Under the pieces are notes generated by a model. It was not told where the DNA came from and did no database searches. It saw only the letters and a program-made list of their open reading frames with translations. Source: Locusta migratoria (Eukaryota; Arthropoda; Insecta; Orthoptera; Acrididae). From it: 64,000 nucleotides of DNA. Position 1 is the stretch's first letter. Every line of letters begins with the position of its first letter. The position numbers were made by a program, and so were the translations under genes. The stretch spans positions 312,673,270 through 312,737,269 of the forward strand of contig CM048744.1 in NCBI GenBank assembly GCA_026315105.1, in the 5' to 3' direction. Of this stretch, positions 21,100 through 32,740 are shown in pieces.

Positions 21100-21695
21100 A
21101 TCATTTTGTAGTTACTACTACATTCACTGTCTCATTATCTAATCTAATTCCTTCAGCATCGCCTTATTTTTTGTACTTCATCTCATCATCGTAGATTTGG
21201 TCGTGTTAACGTTCACCTTATATCCTTCTTCCAAGAGACTGTCCATTCAGTTCAATACCAGATCCTTTTCCGTCTTTGACATAATTACAATGTCATGGAC
21301 AAATCGTAAAGTTGTTAATTCGTCCGCCTGAAATTTAATTCCTTCTCCAAATTTCCCTTTGCTTTGTTTCACAGTTAGCTTAATGTACAGATCGAATAAT
21401 ATTGGAGAGGGGCTACAATTCTGTCTTACTCCCTACCAAATCACTGCGTCTCTTTCATGCCATTTAACACTCATAACTGCTATCTGGTTTTTGTCGGACT
21501 AAAACTTTTCGTTCCCTATCTTTTACCCCTGCTACCTTCAGAATTTGAAAGAGTTGTATTCAAGTCAACATGGTTAAAAGTTTTCTCCAAATCTACTAAA
21601 TTAAAAACGTAGGTTTGCCAGATAGGCTATATTTACCATCAACTGGTTACTAGCGTGACTGTGGGTGCGAGTAAGACTATATTAAAGAATGGTCT
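21100..21695 (-). pseudogene. RTE-type LINE fragment
   Basis: The plus strand carries the inverse of the RTE RT region: ACCTTATATCC..., CTACAATTCTGTCTTACTCC and ACGTAGGTTTGCC, colinear with the full copy at 42.0-42.4 kb. Many indels. Both ends truncated. Confidence 0.8.
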
Positions 21696-23091
21696 TGGCA
21701 ATATTTTATGTAATTTTTTGAAACAATAAATACAATTTCTCCGAAAAAATTCGTCATTTCGTAGCTGTTACTTGAACATATTAGTTGAGAACTGTGGATA
21801 TGTGTTGTGGGGTTAGTTTTTCACAGAGATTCTTATAGCCGAAGTCTTGACAGTCCTGCCGTGAACTGCTGGTGGAAGAATGCACCACAAGCTGAGTGGA
21901 CATTATATCCAATAGGCCGACAGGGACCGTTACATTGCAACATACTGAATTAAGTACCGTGTCGCATCGTTTGTGAGGTCCAGGGTACCATAATAAATAG
22001 CGGATTTCAGTGTAATTACTGCTATTGAGTAACTGCTCGAGGTGTATATCTGTACTACATTGCAACAGTTCTTTATGCTCAGAGTTTCATCTAGCTATGT
22101 ATCTTAGTAGAGACACATCGTACGAAAATTACTCTCGTGCTTGTTTCTGATTATAGTGTATTTTAGAAATCACATACATAAACAAAGGCCACATTAATGA
22201 GTATCCTAAAGTATCTGCAAGTAACAAAGGTGGGACAGCTTATGTTAAGAACTAAGGAAAATCAGTGTTGCCGTTGGTTATCACTGTTGCCTTATTTGTC
22301 TTATAATCACGGAAAGACGTGAATGAATATTTCAGAAGAGGACTCAATGCCAAGAAATACAAACAATGAAGCCCTTCTGATTGAAAGTAACGTCTACTTA
22401 ATATAGCTACTGAGTGAAAGGGGCTGCCTACTTAGCGTAGAATACGGATTAAATATTAATGAAGCAAAGGTAACAGTAATTAAAGAGCCTATCTGGCGAA
22501 GAGTACTGTATAAAAGCAAAGGTGAAACTGAAACAATTTTAAATTTATTCCTGTAGAAAATAAGTTAAATGGAGAAATGACGTACATAGTAAAATCGTAT
22601 TAACAATGCAGACGGTGGAATCTCTATCACAAGAAGGACGAGTCTAGCGTAGCGTTTTCTAAGAAATCTAAGAATAGCCACTTATACTGTAATTTCTTAT
22701 GACTATATCGCGTAATTACAAAATATATTCACATTAAAAACTTAATTGTGAAAATTAATCCACCGTTTTATCGCGTTGTTGAACTTCAGCTACTTATAAA
22801 CTGTAAGTCATGAAAGAGTGTAAATACGTCAATAAAATCTGCGGCATAACGCCACACTATACAATAAACTGAGTCTTATGAAAATTGATCAGGTTGCTTA
22901 CTTTCATTTGATACAATCTACATTCTTAATTCTAGCAGATTTGAAGTTGGTGGAATGAGCAGAAGGTAAATATTACGTGATAATTAAAGAAGACTAGATT
23001 TATACAAAGAAATCGAAATTATTCAGAGATTTTTTACAAAGTCACAAGTATCAATAATGTATATAAGTTAACGGAAACATCACGTGAAAAT
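21696..23091. other. No gene recognised; AT-rich
   Basis: No frame above 100 codons and no repeat I can name. This is one of the longest unassigned stretches. Confidence 0.45.
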
Positions 23092-23175
23092 ATGACCCAA
23101 GGTCTGGATTCGAATCCGGGTCTCCTACTGACTAGGCAGTTGTGTTTGGCCACTATGCCAACCGGACACACTGGC
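23092..23175 (-). repeat. tRNA-like SINE head, family D
   Basis: Minus-strand B box GGATTCGAATCCGGG and box A-like TGGCCACTATGCCAACC. A second member is at 32.65 kb. Confidence 0.55.
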
Positions 23176-23403
23176 TTCGCAGAAAGGCGTGGCTTCACCA
23201 TTGCACGCATGCCGCCCCAGTCAAAATGCCGGGATGTCAGATAACCACGTTCCGTTCTTTGTGGATATGCTATTTCATTTGGAGAGTCTTCATAATGTTG
23301 GAGTGCTGGTGACTATCAAGAAAGAGGTTCAAATCACGACTTTGTTTCAAATTTTCACACGATGCCTCACTCTGTATTGTATACATCAAACAATTTCATT
23401 TAC

Positions 23404-25140
23404 ATCTACTTTCTCCCTCTACGATTTTTACCCCACACACTTCATTCTAATGCTAAGCTGACAATTCATTGATGTCTCTGTCCCACCAACTTATCCCTTC
23501 TCTTAATCAGGATGGACTCCTTTTCTTCCCAATTCTATTGACGACCTTCTCATTAGTTACATGATCTAACAAATGTTTGGAAATCTGAGGGACTAGCTAT
23601 GTTGGTCATTACTCCCTAGGCTTACAAACTACTTAAACTAATAAAACTCTTCTGGATATTGGACCGCATCGTCAATATATCAAATGTTTCATCGATGTTT
23701 CGGACACAATTGCAAGCGGCCATATTCTGGGTGTTATCAACAATGACAACGGCCGCGGAAGCCTTCGTTTACACTTACACCAACCTAAAGTAATTTATGT
23801 TAACGGGCAACACAAACACCCATGCTCGAAGGAGGACTTGAACCCCTTAAGGCAAACGACCGCGCGCACCGTAGCTGGGCGCCTTAGCACGCACGGCTAT
23901 TCTGCCGTGGCCGTCATCTACCCATTTAATCTTCATCATTTGTTTGTAGCACTACTTTTCAAATGCTTCTATCACGTTTTCGTCTGAACTCCTTATCGTC
24001 CACGTTTCACTCCCATATAATGCTACACTCCAGAGATATGCTTTCAGAAAGGACTTCCTAACATTTAAATTAATACAGGATGTCAACAAATTTCGCTTTT
24101 TCAGAAACGCTTTTCTTCCCGTAGAACGCTTTTCTTCCCTTAGCCATTCTGTATTTTATAACCTCCTTACGTCGACCAACAGAAATTATTTCGCTACCTA
24201 AATAACAAAACTCTTCTACTACTTTCGTTGTCTCATTACCTAATCTAAATCCTTCAGGATCGCACTTTTTTACTCTTGTTAATCTCCATCTTATACCCTC
24301 CTCCCAAGACACTGTCCATTGCATTCACTTGCTCTTCCATGTCCTTTGCTATCTCTGAAAGAACTGCTATGTCATCAGCAAACCGCAAACGTTTCAGCTC
24401 TTTTCCCAGAACTTTAATTCCCTCTCCAAATTTCTCCTGGTATTCCTTCACAACTTGCTCACTGTACAGACTGAATCATACAACCCTATCTTACCCCTTT
24501 CCCAACCACTACGTCCGTTTCATGCCCTTCGACTCTAATAACTGTTGTTTGGTTTATGTACAAGCTGTGCACAACTATACGTTCCTTGTATTTTACTCCT
24601 ACTGACTTCAAAATTTGAAAGAGTGTTTTCCATTGAACATTGTCTAAAGCTTTCTCCAGCTCTACAAATTCTAAAAACGGAGGTTTTCCTTTAACTATCT
24701 TCTAAGGTTACTCTTAATGTGACTATTGCCTCCCGTGTTCCTACATATCTATTAAATCGAAACTGATCTTCCCCAAGGTAGGATTCCACCAATTTTTCCA
24801 TTCGTCTGTAAATAATTCGTGTTAGTATTTTGTAACCATTACTTATTGAAATAATAGTGCTGCAATTTTCAAGTTTGTCTGCACTTTCTTTCTTTAGCAC
24901 TGTCTCATACAGTTTTCATACCATGTGCAACAATTTCTTCGTGACTCTCTCTCCTTACGATATCAGCAGTTCAGACGAAATATCATCTATACCAGGGGCT
25001 ATGGGAAGAAAAAAGTTTCTAAAGAAGCGAAATTTGTTGATATCCATTACTAATTCAATTTGTTTCGACTCAAATCTTTCAGTGCTCTGTCGAATTCTTT
25101 CTAAAAACTGCACGAACATTTACTCTGCTGCCTTGAAAAA
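23404..25140 (-). pseudogene. RTE-type LINE fragment, split by a family C SINE
   Basis: Pieces on the minus strand: FRLGNETTKVVEEFCYLGSE, LRFADDIAVLSEIAKDMEEQ (catalytic FADD kept), TREAIVTLRVTLED and ISNGYKILTRIIYRRMEKLV. These lie in the same order as in the full copy at 41.3-44.6 kb. 3' UTR and endonuclease are missing. Frameshifts throughout, so inactive. Confidence 0.85.
23572..23915 (-). repeat. tRNA-derived SINE, family C, with an inner insertion
   Basis: Tail TTGGTCATTACTCCCTAGGC and ACTACTTAAACTA, then about 140 bp of foreign sequence (about 23641-23785), then the head with inverse B box GAGGACTTGAACCCC. The inner piece has a decayed hammerhead-like order on the minus strand (CAGAATA where CUGAAGA is expected, then GAAAC). 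Confidence 0.6.
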
Positions 25141-25144
25141 TCAT

Positions 25145-25770
25145 TGAAAGTAGTTACTTGCATAAAATATCTGGATATATGTATTAGGAATGATATGAAG
25201 TAGAGCGGCCACATAAAATGCATCGTGAGTAAGCAGATAACGTTCTAATATTCATTGGTATTCACAGAGAAGGCAGGGAAGATCTACAGAATAACATCAC
25301 GCTTAGTTACAGGTACATTTGATAATCGCAAAAGGGTCACGGAAATGATCGATCAACTCCAATGGCACGCGCTGCGAGACAGACGTTCAGCATGACGTCA
25401 TGGGCTACTCAAATGTTTGTACAGCTTATGGGACTTAACTACGGGGTCATCAGTCCCTAAACTTACAAACTACTTACGAACTAGCTAATACTAAGGACGG
25501 CACAAATTTCCATGCCCGAGGGGGGATTCGAACCCACGACAGTAGTGGCCGTGCAGACCGTGGCTGGAGCGCCTCAGTCCCCTCGGCCACCGCTGCCGGC
25601 GCATGGGCTACTGCTTCCTTGTCTATACATTTCGCAAAAGGACCGTGGGGACCCACACGGGAGCTTACCGACTTTTCCAGTGAACCATGCGCGACAAAGC
25701 AGGAAAAAAGGCACCGATACTGATAAAGTACCCTCCTCCATATGCCACCTTGGTAGCTTTCAGATGTAGA
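25145..25770 (+). pseudogene. CR1/L2-like LINE 3' end, split by a SINE
   Basis: Plus-strand text TCIKYLDICIRNDMK, ITSRLVTGTFDNRKRVTEMI and DQLQWHALRDRRSA matches the C-terminal region of CR1-like LINE proteins; after the SINE it continues LLLPCLYISQKDRGDPHGSL. Degenerate. Confidence 0.6.
25410..25601 (-). repeat. tRNA-derived SINE, family A
   Basis: Full minus copy; exact 11-bp duplication CATGGGCTACT (25399-25409 and 25602-25612). Confidence 0.95.
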
Positions 25771-26117
25771 TGGAGCAATTCAGAGGCCCAGCGTAAGAAG
25801 AAATCCAAACGTTCTCCAATCGGTTCAGTCGGGACCTCATGTAGATACATGTCAAGCCGCCTAAAATTGGAACCCTTATAAAGAACCCAATTGTTAAAGC
25901 TCCAGGCCTTCACCATTCTAGGAATCTGTGGGTTTCATCTTGACACATACCGGACCGAGAAAGGTATGTGCCAGTCCGAGTTTGGTGTTTGAAGCTTCGC
26001 GCTCAAGTGACATGAACTGGTGTATGCTGTTATAGCATTTAGCACGGACTTGTTCTTCTTGGACCTTTATTTACCTGCCACTGGGTTTTTTTCCTGTGGA
26101 TAAACACCATTATAATT
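25771..26117. other. No gene recognised
   Basis: No domain in any frame; includes the end of the LINE-flanking sequence. Confidence 0.35.
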
Positions 26118-27244
26118 GTACTCTTCGGTCAAACGACTGATTTGATGCAGCTCTCCACACTATTCTAACCTGTGCAAGGGTCTTCATCTCCGAATAACAA
26201 CAGCAACCTACGTCCTTTTTGACAAGCTTGCTGTCTTTTTGTCTCCCTCTACTGGTTTTGTTCCCCATACTTCTAGTAATTAATTGGTGATCTCTGGATG
26301 TCTTGGAGTGTCTTCTTTAAATATCGCTTCTTGTAAGTGAATTCGTAGCTTAATTTTCTTTCCTTTTCACATCTATAAGCAGCTGGTCATGGTGATCTAT
26401 CAAATCATTGTTCTGTAACGCCACATTTAAAAAGCTTTTATCCCCTGTTTATATGAAGAAGTCAAGCAAATCAAATCGGACAAAAGTTAGTCGAGATTCG
26501 TGCGTCTTTAAAGAGAGCGATGCGCGAACCATATAGTAACTACCACCGTCATACCTTAGCAAAAGATTTTAGCGCGAACCCGAAAAAAATTCTGGTCCTA
26601 TGTAAAACTGGAAAGCGGATCGAAAGCTTCTATCCAGTCACTCGGTGCCCATTCGGGATGGTGATAGGAGACAGCAAAATGAAGGCTGAAGTTTCAAATT
26701 TAACAATTAAGATATCATTGACGCAGGAGGGCCATGCAAACATACCTTCAATCGATGGTCGCACTAAGTCCCAAATGGTGCACATAGTAATAGGCAGAGT
26801 CGGTGTAGAGAAGGAGATGAGAGCGTTGAAAACAATCAAGTCGCCTGCTACAGATGGGGTATTGGCTCTATACTTACCTTGCATTTGTCGCGAATCTTTA
26901 ATCCAGCGCAAAGTTCCAAGCGACTGGAAAAAGGCTCAGGTGACTCCTATATATAACAAAGGCAAAAGAACGGATCTTCAAAATTACAGACCTATATCAT
27001 TAACGTAAGTTCTAATGTAGTAGATTTCCTTGAGACGGAAAAACTTCTGTTCTTAGGAACCATCGATCATGCGAAATTCAGCTTACCCTTTTCTCTCAAG
27101 ACACCTTGCGAGCTATGATGAAGGACATGCAGACTGCATATTTCTCGATTTTCAAAGGGCATTTGACACGATATCCCACTACAGACTGGTAACAAAGGTA
27201 CGAGCATATGGTATGGAGTGGCTCGAAGATTACTTAAAGTAATT

Positions 27245-27890
27245 GTATCTCCGCAAAGTATGTTCCGTTAGGTTATATAAAACAAACATGTACAGATACA
27301 GAAAAAAATATTAATTGTACAAACATCTAAAACTGTTAAACTACTTTTCTACATGGCTCCCGAAATTTTGTAGGCACTTGTCATAGTGTGGCTCCAGTTT
27401 TTGTACGCCTTCTTCATTGAAGGTTGCCGCCTGTGTATTCAATCATATGGTAAAATGTTCTTTCAGCTCGTCATCATCATTGAAGTGTTGACCAACAAGG
27501 TCAGATTTTAGGTGTAAGAAGAGATGAAAGTGCTTAATCTTCTCTTAAATTATGTGAACCAATTCATCAGTAACTACAGACGGGTGTCCACTTCGTTCGT
27601 CATCGTGCACTTGATCACGGCCTTCATTGTACAGTCCGATCCATCTTTGAAACATTGAATCACCCATTGAATTTTGTCCGTAAACCTCGCAGATTTGCCG
27701 AATAATTCCTTTGGTTTAACTTTCTTTGCATTTAGAACACGAATCACAGATATGATTTCGCACGCGGCGGTATTTTCAATTACAGCTGACACTCTAAAGA
27801 TGCACTGCAAAGCACACGTCGGCAGAACTCTTTGAGTCAGAATAACTGCAGAGCATGCTCGGAAATGCGATCGTAGCGCTCCTGCGGAGT
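27245..27890 (-). pseudogene. Mariner remnant inside LINE copy 1
   Basis: Minus strand: EIISVIRVLNAKKVKPKELF (helix-turn-helix start), then a large deletion, then NEEGVQKLEPHYDKCLQNFG, the typical mariner C-terminus. A terminal sequence with CCGCAAAGTATGTTCCG is at 27252-27268. Confidence 0.75.
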
Positions 27891-28091
27891 GAAATAGAAA
27901 AAGGATCTTACTTTGTCGACTCCCCTCAAAGAACCCAGTACGTTGTCCTCGATGGCTAGTGTTCATCAGTAGAGAGTATCGTCAGGAGTGTCCCAGGAAA
28001 ATGTGATAGGACCACTATTATTTTTTCTGTATAAATAATCTGACGCACAAAGTAGGTTGTAGCTGTTTTCTGATGATACTGTGCTGTACGA

Positions 28092-29795
28092 CGAAATGGA
28101 GGACATAGTAATAGATATTTCCGGTTAGAGAAGCAGCTGAGAGAGCTAAATACGAAAAAGTCTGCTGGTCCGGATGGAATACCAGTTCGGTTTTACAAAG
28201 AGTATTCTGTCCCCTACTTAGCTTGCATTTATCGCGAATCTTTAATTCAGGGCAAAGTTCCTAGTGATTGGAAAAAAGCGCGGTGAATCCCGTTTATAAG
28301 AAAGGCAAGAGAAGTGACCCACACAATTACAGGCCAATATCGTTGACAGTTTCATGTAGAATTTTGGAACAAATTCTCAGTTCGAATATAGTAAATTTCC
28401 TTGAAACGGAAAAGCTTCTTTTTATGAATCATCACGGGTTTAGGAAACATCGTTCATGTGAAACTCAGCTTGCCCTTTTCTCACATGACATCTTGCGAGC
28501 CATGGATGAAGGGCAACTGGTGGATTGTGTTTTTCACGACTTCAAAAAGGCGTTCGACGCGTTGCCACACTGCAGACTGCTAACGAAGATACGAGCTTAT
28601 GGAATAGGTTCACAGATTTGTGACTGGCTGGAAGACTTCCTAAGTAATAGAACGCAGTACGTTGTCCTCAACGGCGAGTATTCATCCGAGACGAGTGTAT
28701 CGTCAGGCGTGCCCCAGGGGAGTGTGATAGGACCACTATTATTTTCTATCTATATAAATGATCTGATGGACAGAGTAAGTTGTAATTTGCGGCTGTTTAC
28801 TGATGATGCTGTGGTGTATGGGAGGGTGTCGTCTTTAATAGCATACAGGATGACTTAGACGAAATTTCTAGTTGGTGCTAGCTCTTAATGTAGAAAAACG
28901 TAAGGTGATGCGCATGAGTAGGAAAAACAATCCCATAATGTTCGAATACAGCATTAGTAGTAAGCTCCTTGATGCAGTCGCGTCGTTCAAATATCTAGGC
29001 GCAACTTTGCAGAGCGATATGAAATGGAACGAACATGTAAGGACAGTTATGAGTAAGGCGGACAGCCGACTTCGGTTTATTGGGAGAATTTTGGGAAGAT
29101 GTACTTCGTCTGTAAAGAAGACCGCGTATAAAACACTTGTACGACCACGTCTTGAGTATTGCTCAAGTGTTTGGGACCCGCAGCAGAACAGTTTAAAGGA
29201 AGACATAGAAGCAAAATGTTTAAAATGTTTGTATAGCTTATGGGACTTAACTACGGGGTCATCAGTCTCTAAACTTACAAACTACTTATGAACTAATTCT
29301 AAGGACGGCACAAATATCCATTCCCGAGGGGGATTCGAACCCCCGACCGTAGTGGCCGTGCAGACCATGACTGGAGCGCCTCACTTCCCTCGGCCACAGC
29401 GGCTGGCAGACATAGAGGCGGTTCAGAGGCGAGCAGCTAGATTTGTTACTGGTAGGTTCGAACAATGCGCAAGTGTTACGAAAATGCTCCGACAACTCAA
29501 TTGGGGATCGCTGGAGGAAAGACGACGTTCTTTTCGTGAAATTCTGTTGAGGAAATTTAGAGGGCCGGTATTTGAAGCTGAGTGTAGTACGATCTTCCTG
29601 CCGCCTACTTACATATTGCGTAGTGATAACAAAGACAAGATAAGAGAAATTAAGCCCCGTACGGAAGCATATAGGCATTCTTTTTTTCCTCGTTCTATTT
29701 GGGAGTGGAATAGGAAAGGAAATGCCTAGTAGCCGTACAGTGTACCCTCCGCCACGCACCTTACGGTGGATTGCGAAGTATGTATGTAGATGTAG
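28092..29795 (+). pseudogene. CR1/L2-like LINE copy 2, nested in copy 1
   Basis: Better preserved than copy 1. The frame 28268-28858 gives NPVYKKGKRSDPHNYRPISL, FHDFKKAFDALPHCRLLTKI (motif A), SGVPQGSVIGPLLFSIYIND (motif B) and LRLFTDDAVVYG, where YADD reads FTDD. Two one-base deletions near 28840-28865 shift the frame to ALNVEKRKVMRMSRKNN. After the SINE: DIEAVQRRAARFVTGRFEQC, ending FFPRSIWEWNRKGNA at 29729. The endonuclease is missing. Tail contains TGTAGATGTAGA. Inner position within copy 1 shows it is younger. Confidence 0.85.
29213..29407 (-). repeat. tRNA-derived SINE, family A, nested in LINE copy 2
   Basis: Full minus copy. Target duplication AGACATAGARGC (29201-29212 and 29408-29419, one mismatch). 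It sits inside the codons for DIEA. Confidence 0.95.
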
Positions 29796-30638
29796 AAGGG
29801 AGTGTCGTCATTGAATGACTGTATTACGATGTTGAATCAATTGGACTAAATTTCTAGATGGTGTGAGGAATGGCAGTCAGCACTAAATGTAGAAACATGT
29901 TAGGTGATGCAGATGAGTAGGAGAAACAACACATCATTATTAGTGTGCTGCTAGACAGAGTCGCGTCAGTTACATATCTAGGTGTAGCGCTGCACAGCGA
30001 TATGAAGTGGGACGAGCATATAGGGACAGTCGTGGGGCAGGCGAATGGTCAACATCGGTTTTGTGGGAGAATTCTGGGAAGATGTGATCTCGTCTGTAAA
30101 GGAGGCACCATGTAAAACGCTTGTATGACTCCGTCTTGAGTAAGCAATTCAGAGTCGGGTGGCTAGGTTTGTAACTGGTGTATTGGTAGATTCTATGAAT
30201 GCGCGAGTGTTACTGAAAAACTTCAGGAACTCGAATGGGAGGAGAGGCGAAGTTCTTTTGGAGAAACAATTCTGAAGAAATTCAGAGGGTCGGAATTTGA
30301 AGCGCACTGCAGAACTATTCTACTGCCTCCAACCTACATTTCGCCTAAAGACCAAAAAGATAACATCAGGGAGATTAGGGTTCGTAGGGATGCATACAAG
30401 CATTCATTTTTCTCTCGATCTAGTATGTTGATGTAGATGTAGATCTGTTTCTCTTCCATCGTCCATTGTTGACGTCCGTACAAGCCTGTAGTCCAGACAA
30501 ATATTTTTGTTTCCTGACACTTATATCTGTATTCTATGTCAACAAACAAGAAATGCTTTACTTGAAATTTTCAGTTAATTTTTTATATCCCCACTACTTC
30601 TGACATCATTTTACTGGATAAATAATGAAACTCATTTT

Positions 30639-31328
30639 CTTTTTTTGACTGATTCTTCCGTCGCTTCTTGATAGAACATAATCAAATAAATTTAAAAAAA
30701 ATGTGTGTTTTCTACAAGTTTATTTTTGTTTACTTAACCGGTTTTCGGCTTATTAGGCCATCTTCAGAGTATTGACTGCTGTGTCAAAGAGGTTACATTG
30801 ATTAGATACACTATGGGAAGAGATGACAAATGTCTCCACTTAGATCTACATACATAGTATAACACATCTTTGACATTGTGTTATTACAATTATCAACTTA
30901 AAAAGTAAACAGTAATAAATGAATATACAATGTGTGGAGGATAAAACAAGGAATAAATGTGACTATGACCTGGGAACTGGAACTACCTACTATTACAAAC
31001 AATAAGTGCTTTGATAACAATTTTGCACGATAATTATAGGTGTTTCATATGACAGTTCTAAGGCCAGGTCTGGAATGGCATCAAGAACTTGGAATGAATA
31101 GTTACTGCATTACATTAAACTAAAATAAATCTCTCTAATGAAATGAGTATTCTAAAAATTCAGGTGGCTGAAAATGAATATTATGTTGTAAGCTACACTG
31201 GGACCAAATTTTCAAAACTTAGAAATAAATCATAATAAATAAATACACAGGAGTTTGGGACAGTGGGAGTAAAAACAAGGAATCCAATTTTTAGAATTAA
31301 TATTGATCTATTAGTTGTACAAATAAAT
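30639..31328 (-). mobile_element. 690-bp non-coding insertion with a hammerhead-like motif
   Basis: It interrupts the old RTE copy between two copies of AAACTCATTTT (30628-30638 and 31329-31339), an 11-bp target duplication. No open frame of note. On the minus strand the hammerhead-like motif lies about 95 bases from the 3' end, followed by AATAAA. The length and content suggest a non-autonomous retroelement or a Penelope-like fragment; the family is unproven. Confidence 0.6.
30731..30771 (-). ncRNA. Hammerhead-like RNA motif
   Basis: Minus strand: UACU, CUGAAGA, U, GGC-CUAAUAA-GCC hairpin, GAAA, a 2-bp stem (AA/UU) with loop CCGG, A as would-be cleavage base, then AGUA pairing back to UACU. 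AAUAAA follows within 8 bases. Confidence 0.6.
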
Positions 31329-31700
31329 AAACTCATTTTATTTTCCTGCGTCTAATTTCTTCTGCTTCACCTGGTTTAATTCGTGTACATTTCATTACCT
31401 TATATCCTAGTTTGAAGACACGATCTATTCTGTTGAACGACTCATTCAAGCCCTTTAATATCTCTACAGTGTCAATTACACTGTCACCGCCATAAACTAA
31501 AAGTTTTCATTTCTTCTCTTTTTTAATTCCTTTTCCAATTTTTTTCTGTTTTCCTTTACTGATTGCTCAGCGTACAGGCTGAATGACATCGGGGATAAGC
31601 TACAACCTTTAGTTCAATCAAAGATAGAAGACAGTCTTTCAAGACCCTAGATTATAACTGCCGTCTGGTTTCTGTAGAAATTGTATATAACCTTTCTTAG

Positions 31701-32339
31701 ACATTAAAATTCAAATGCACTAAATAACATAATGCGAAAGGAGATCTTCGTAGTTGAACAACGGCGCACGCTCGCTTGATGAAAGAGCAACGAATGTCGA
31801 CGAGGTTTCGTGTGCTGACAAAAGAAAGAAAGAATGGGAGGCCGTATGGAACAGATAGTATTCACCACCTGGGTCCAGAGTATGTCTGTCACTCAACAAT
31901 GGGCTGCGTGGAACGAGCTGGCCGCGGCTTATCTCCATTTTTGGGGAGGCTGGAAGGCTGGGGTTGGGGGGAGGTGCGTTGGTGCGTTACCGCTTCCAAA
32001 GTCCTGCTGTCTCCTGCCCAACGGATGGCGTGAAAGGACAGGAGCCACCCTACCCCCGGTGCTGCCGGCACACTAGGGGTGTCCATTACGATTTTGTAGA
32101 CGCACACTCATTAGCTGTATGTCGCAGATGTGACAGAAGTGAAGAGACCAGTGTTAGAGGCTGCAGTAAGCCTCACTGCTGGGCCAAAGACGGACCGTTC
32201 AGTAATACAGTCGTTTAGGGCAAAAATCTTTAACATGGCGGAATGTTATCGTTATAATCTTCTCATTTTTCAGGCTTCGCCTGTTAAACCTACTAAATCT
32301 GTCCAACTGTCCTCGATCTCCCTATTTTCTACATCCTGT
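31701..32339. other. No gene recognised
   Basis: Overlapping frames of 60-85 codons on both strands near 31776-32218, G-rich at 31940-32000, without domains. Confidence 0.35.
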
Positions 32340-32585
32340 TGGGTACGCGGTAATGGCCGTGCGGTCTGGGGCACCACGCAACGGATCGTCCGGCCGATCA
32401 CGTCGGAGGTTCGCGACCTCCCTCGGGCATGTGTGTGTGTGTGTGTGTGTCAGTGTGTGGGTGAGAGGGCGTGGAGGGGGGTGGGAGGGGTGGGGGGGTG
32501 TTGTCCTTTATATAAGTTTAAGTAGTTTTTTAAGTCTAGGGACCAATGGCCATAGTAGTTTCATCCGTTAGATTATAAAAATTTG
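32340..32585 (+). repeat. tRNA-derived SINE, family C, with TG tract
   Basis: Head GGTAATGGCCGTGCGGTCTG and B-box relative GGAGGTTCGCGACCTCCCTC, then TG microsatellite 32431-32455 and tail AAGTAGTTTTTTAAGTC. Confidence 0.75.
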
Positions 32586-32649
32586 TCGAATTTGAAAGAT
32601 TGAAACACTTCGACCGTTTCGCTGCGTTGAATAAATTCAACGCCGAAGT

Positions 32650-32740
32650 TGAAAATTTGTGCTGGACCAGTATTCGAACCCAGATTTCCCGCTTCGGGCC
32701 AGCAGTCACCTTAACCAATTAGGCTATCCCTTCCATAAGA
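32650..32740 (-). repeat. tRNA-like SINE head, family D
   Basis: Minus-strand GGATAGCCTAATTGGTTAAG (box A) and GGGTTCGAATACTGG (box B) at tRNA spacing. Confidence 0.55.

Larger units (their letters stand above)
26451..30444 (+). pseudogene. CR1/L2-like LINE copy 1, itself split twice
   Basis: Outer copy pieces about 26451-27245, 27890-28092 and 29795-30444. It begins in the endonuclease-RT linker (RKFWSYVKLESGSK in a shifted frame), then DGVLALYLPCICRESLIQRK and VTPIYNKGKRTDLQNYRPIS (RT motif 0/1), GPLLFFLYK, ALNVET, KFRGSEFEAHCRTILLPPTY and a (TGTAGA)n tail at 30430. Sequence CTGTTT on both outer sides (26445-26450 and 30445-30450) may be a short target duplication. Confidence 0.75.
26118..31700 (-). 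mobile_element. Old RTE-type LINE copy in three pieces
   Basis: Pieces 26118-26450, 30445-30638 and 31329-31700 are colinear with the full RTE read on the minus strand. The first has the 3' end (GATTTGATGCAGCTCTCCAC), the second the region around CATCGTCCATTGTTGACGTC, the third the RT region (GTACAGGCTGAATGACATCG, inverse). The gaps between them are later insertions. Strongly diverged, thus the oldest layer here. Confidence 0.75.

Noticed and set aside
23655..23730. Intact hammerhead motif on the minus strand
   Set aside because: The CUGANGA box reads CAGAATA; only the general order remains.
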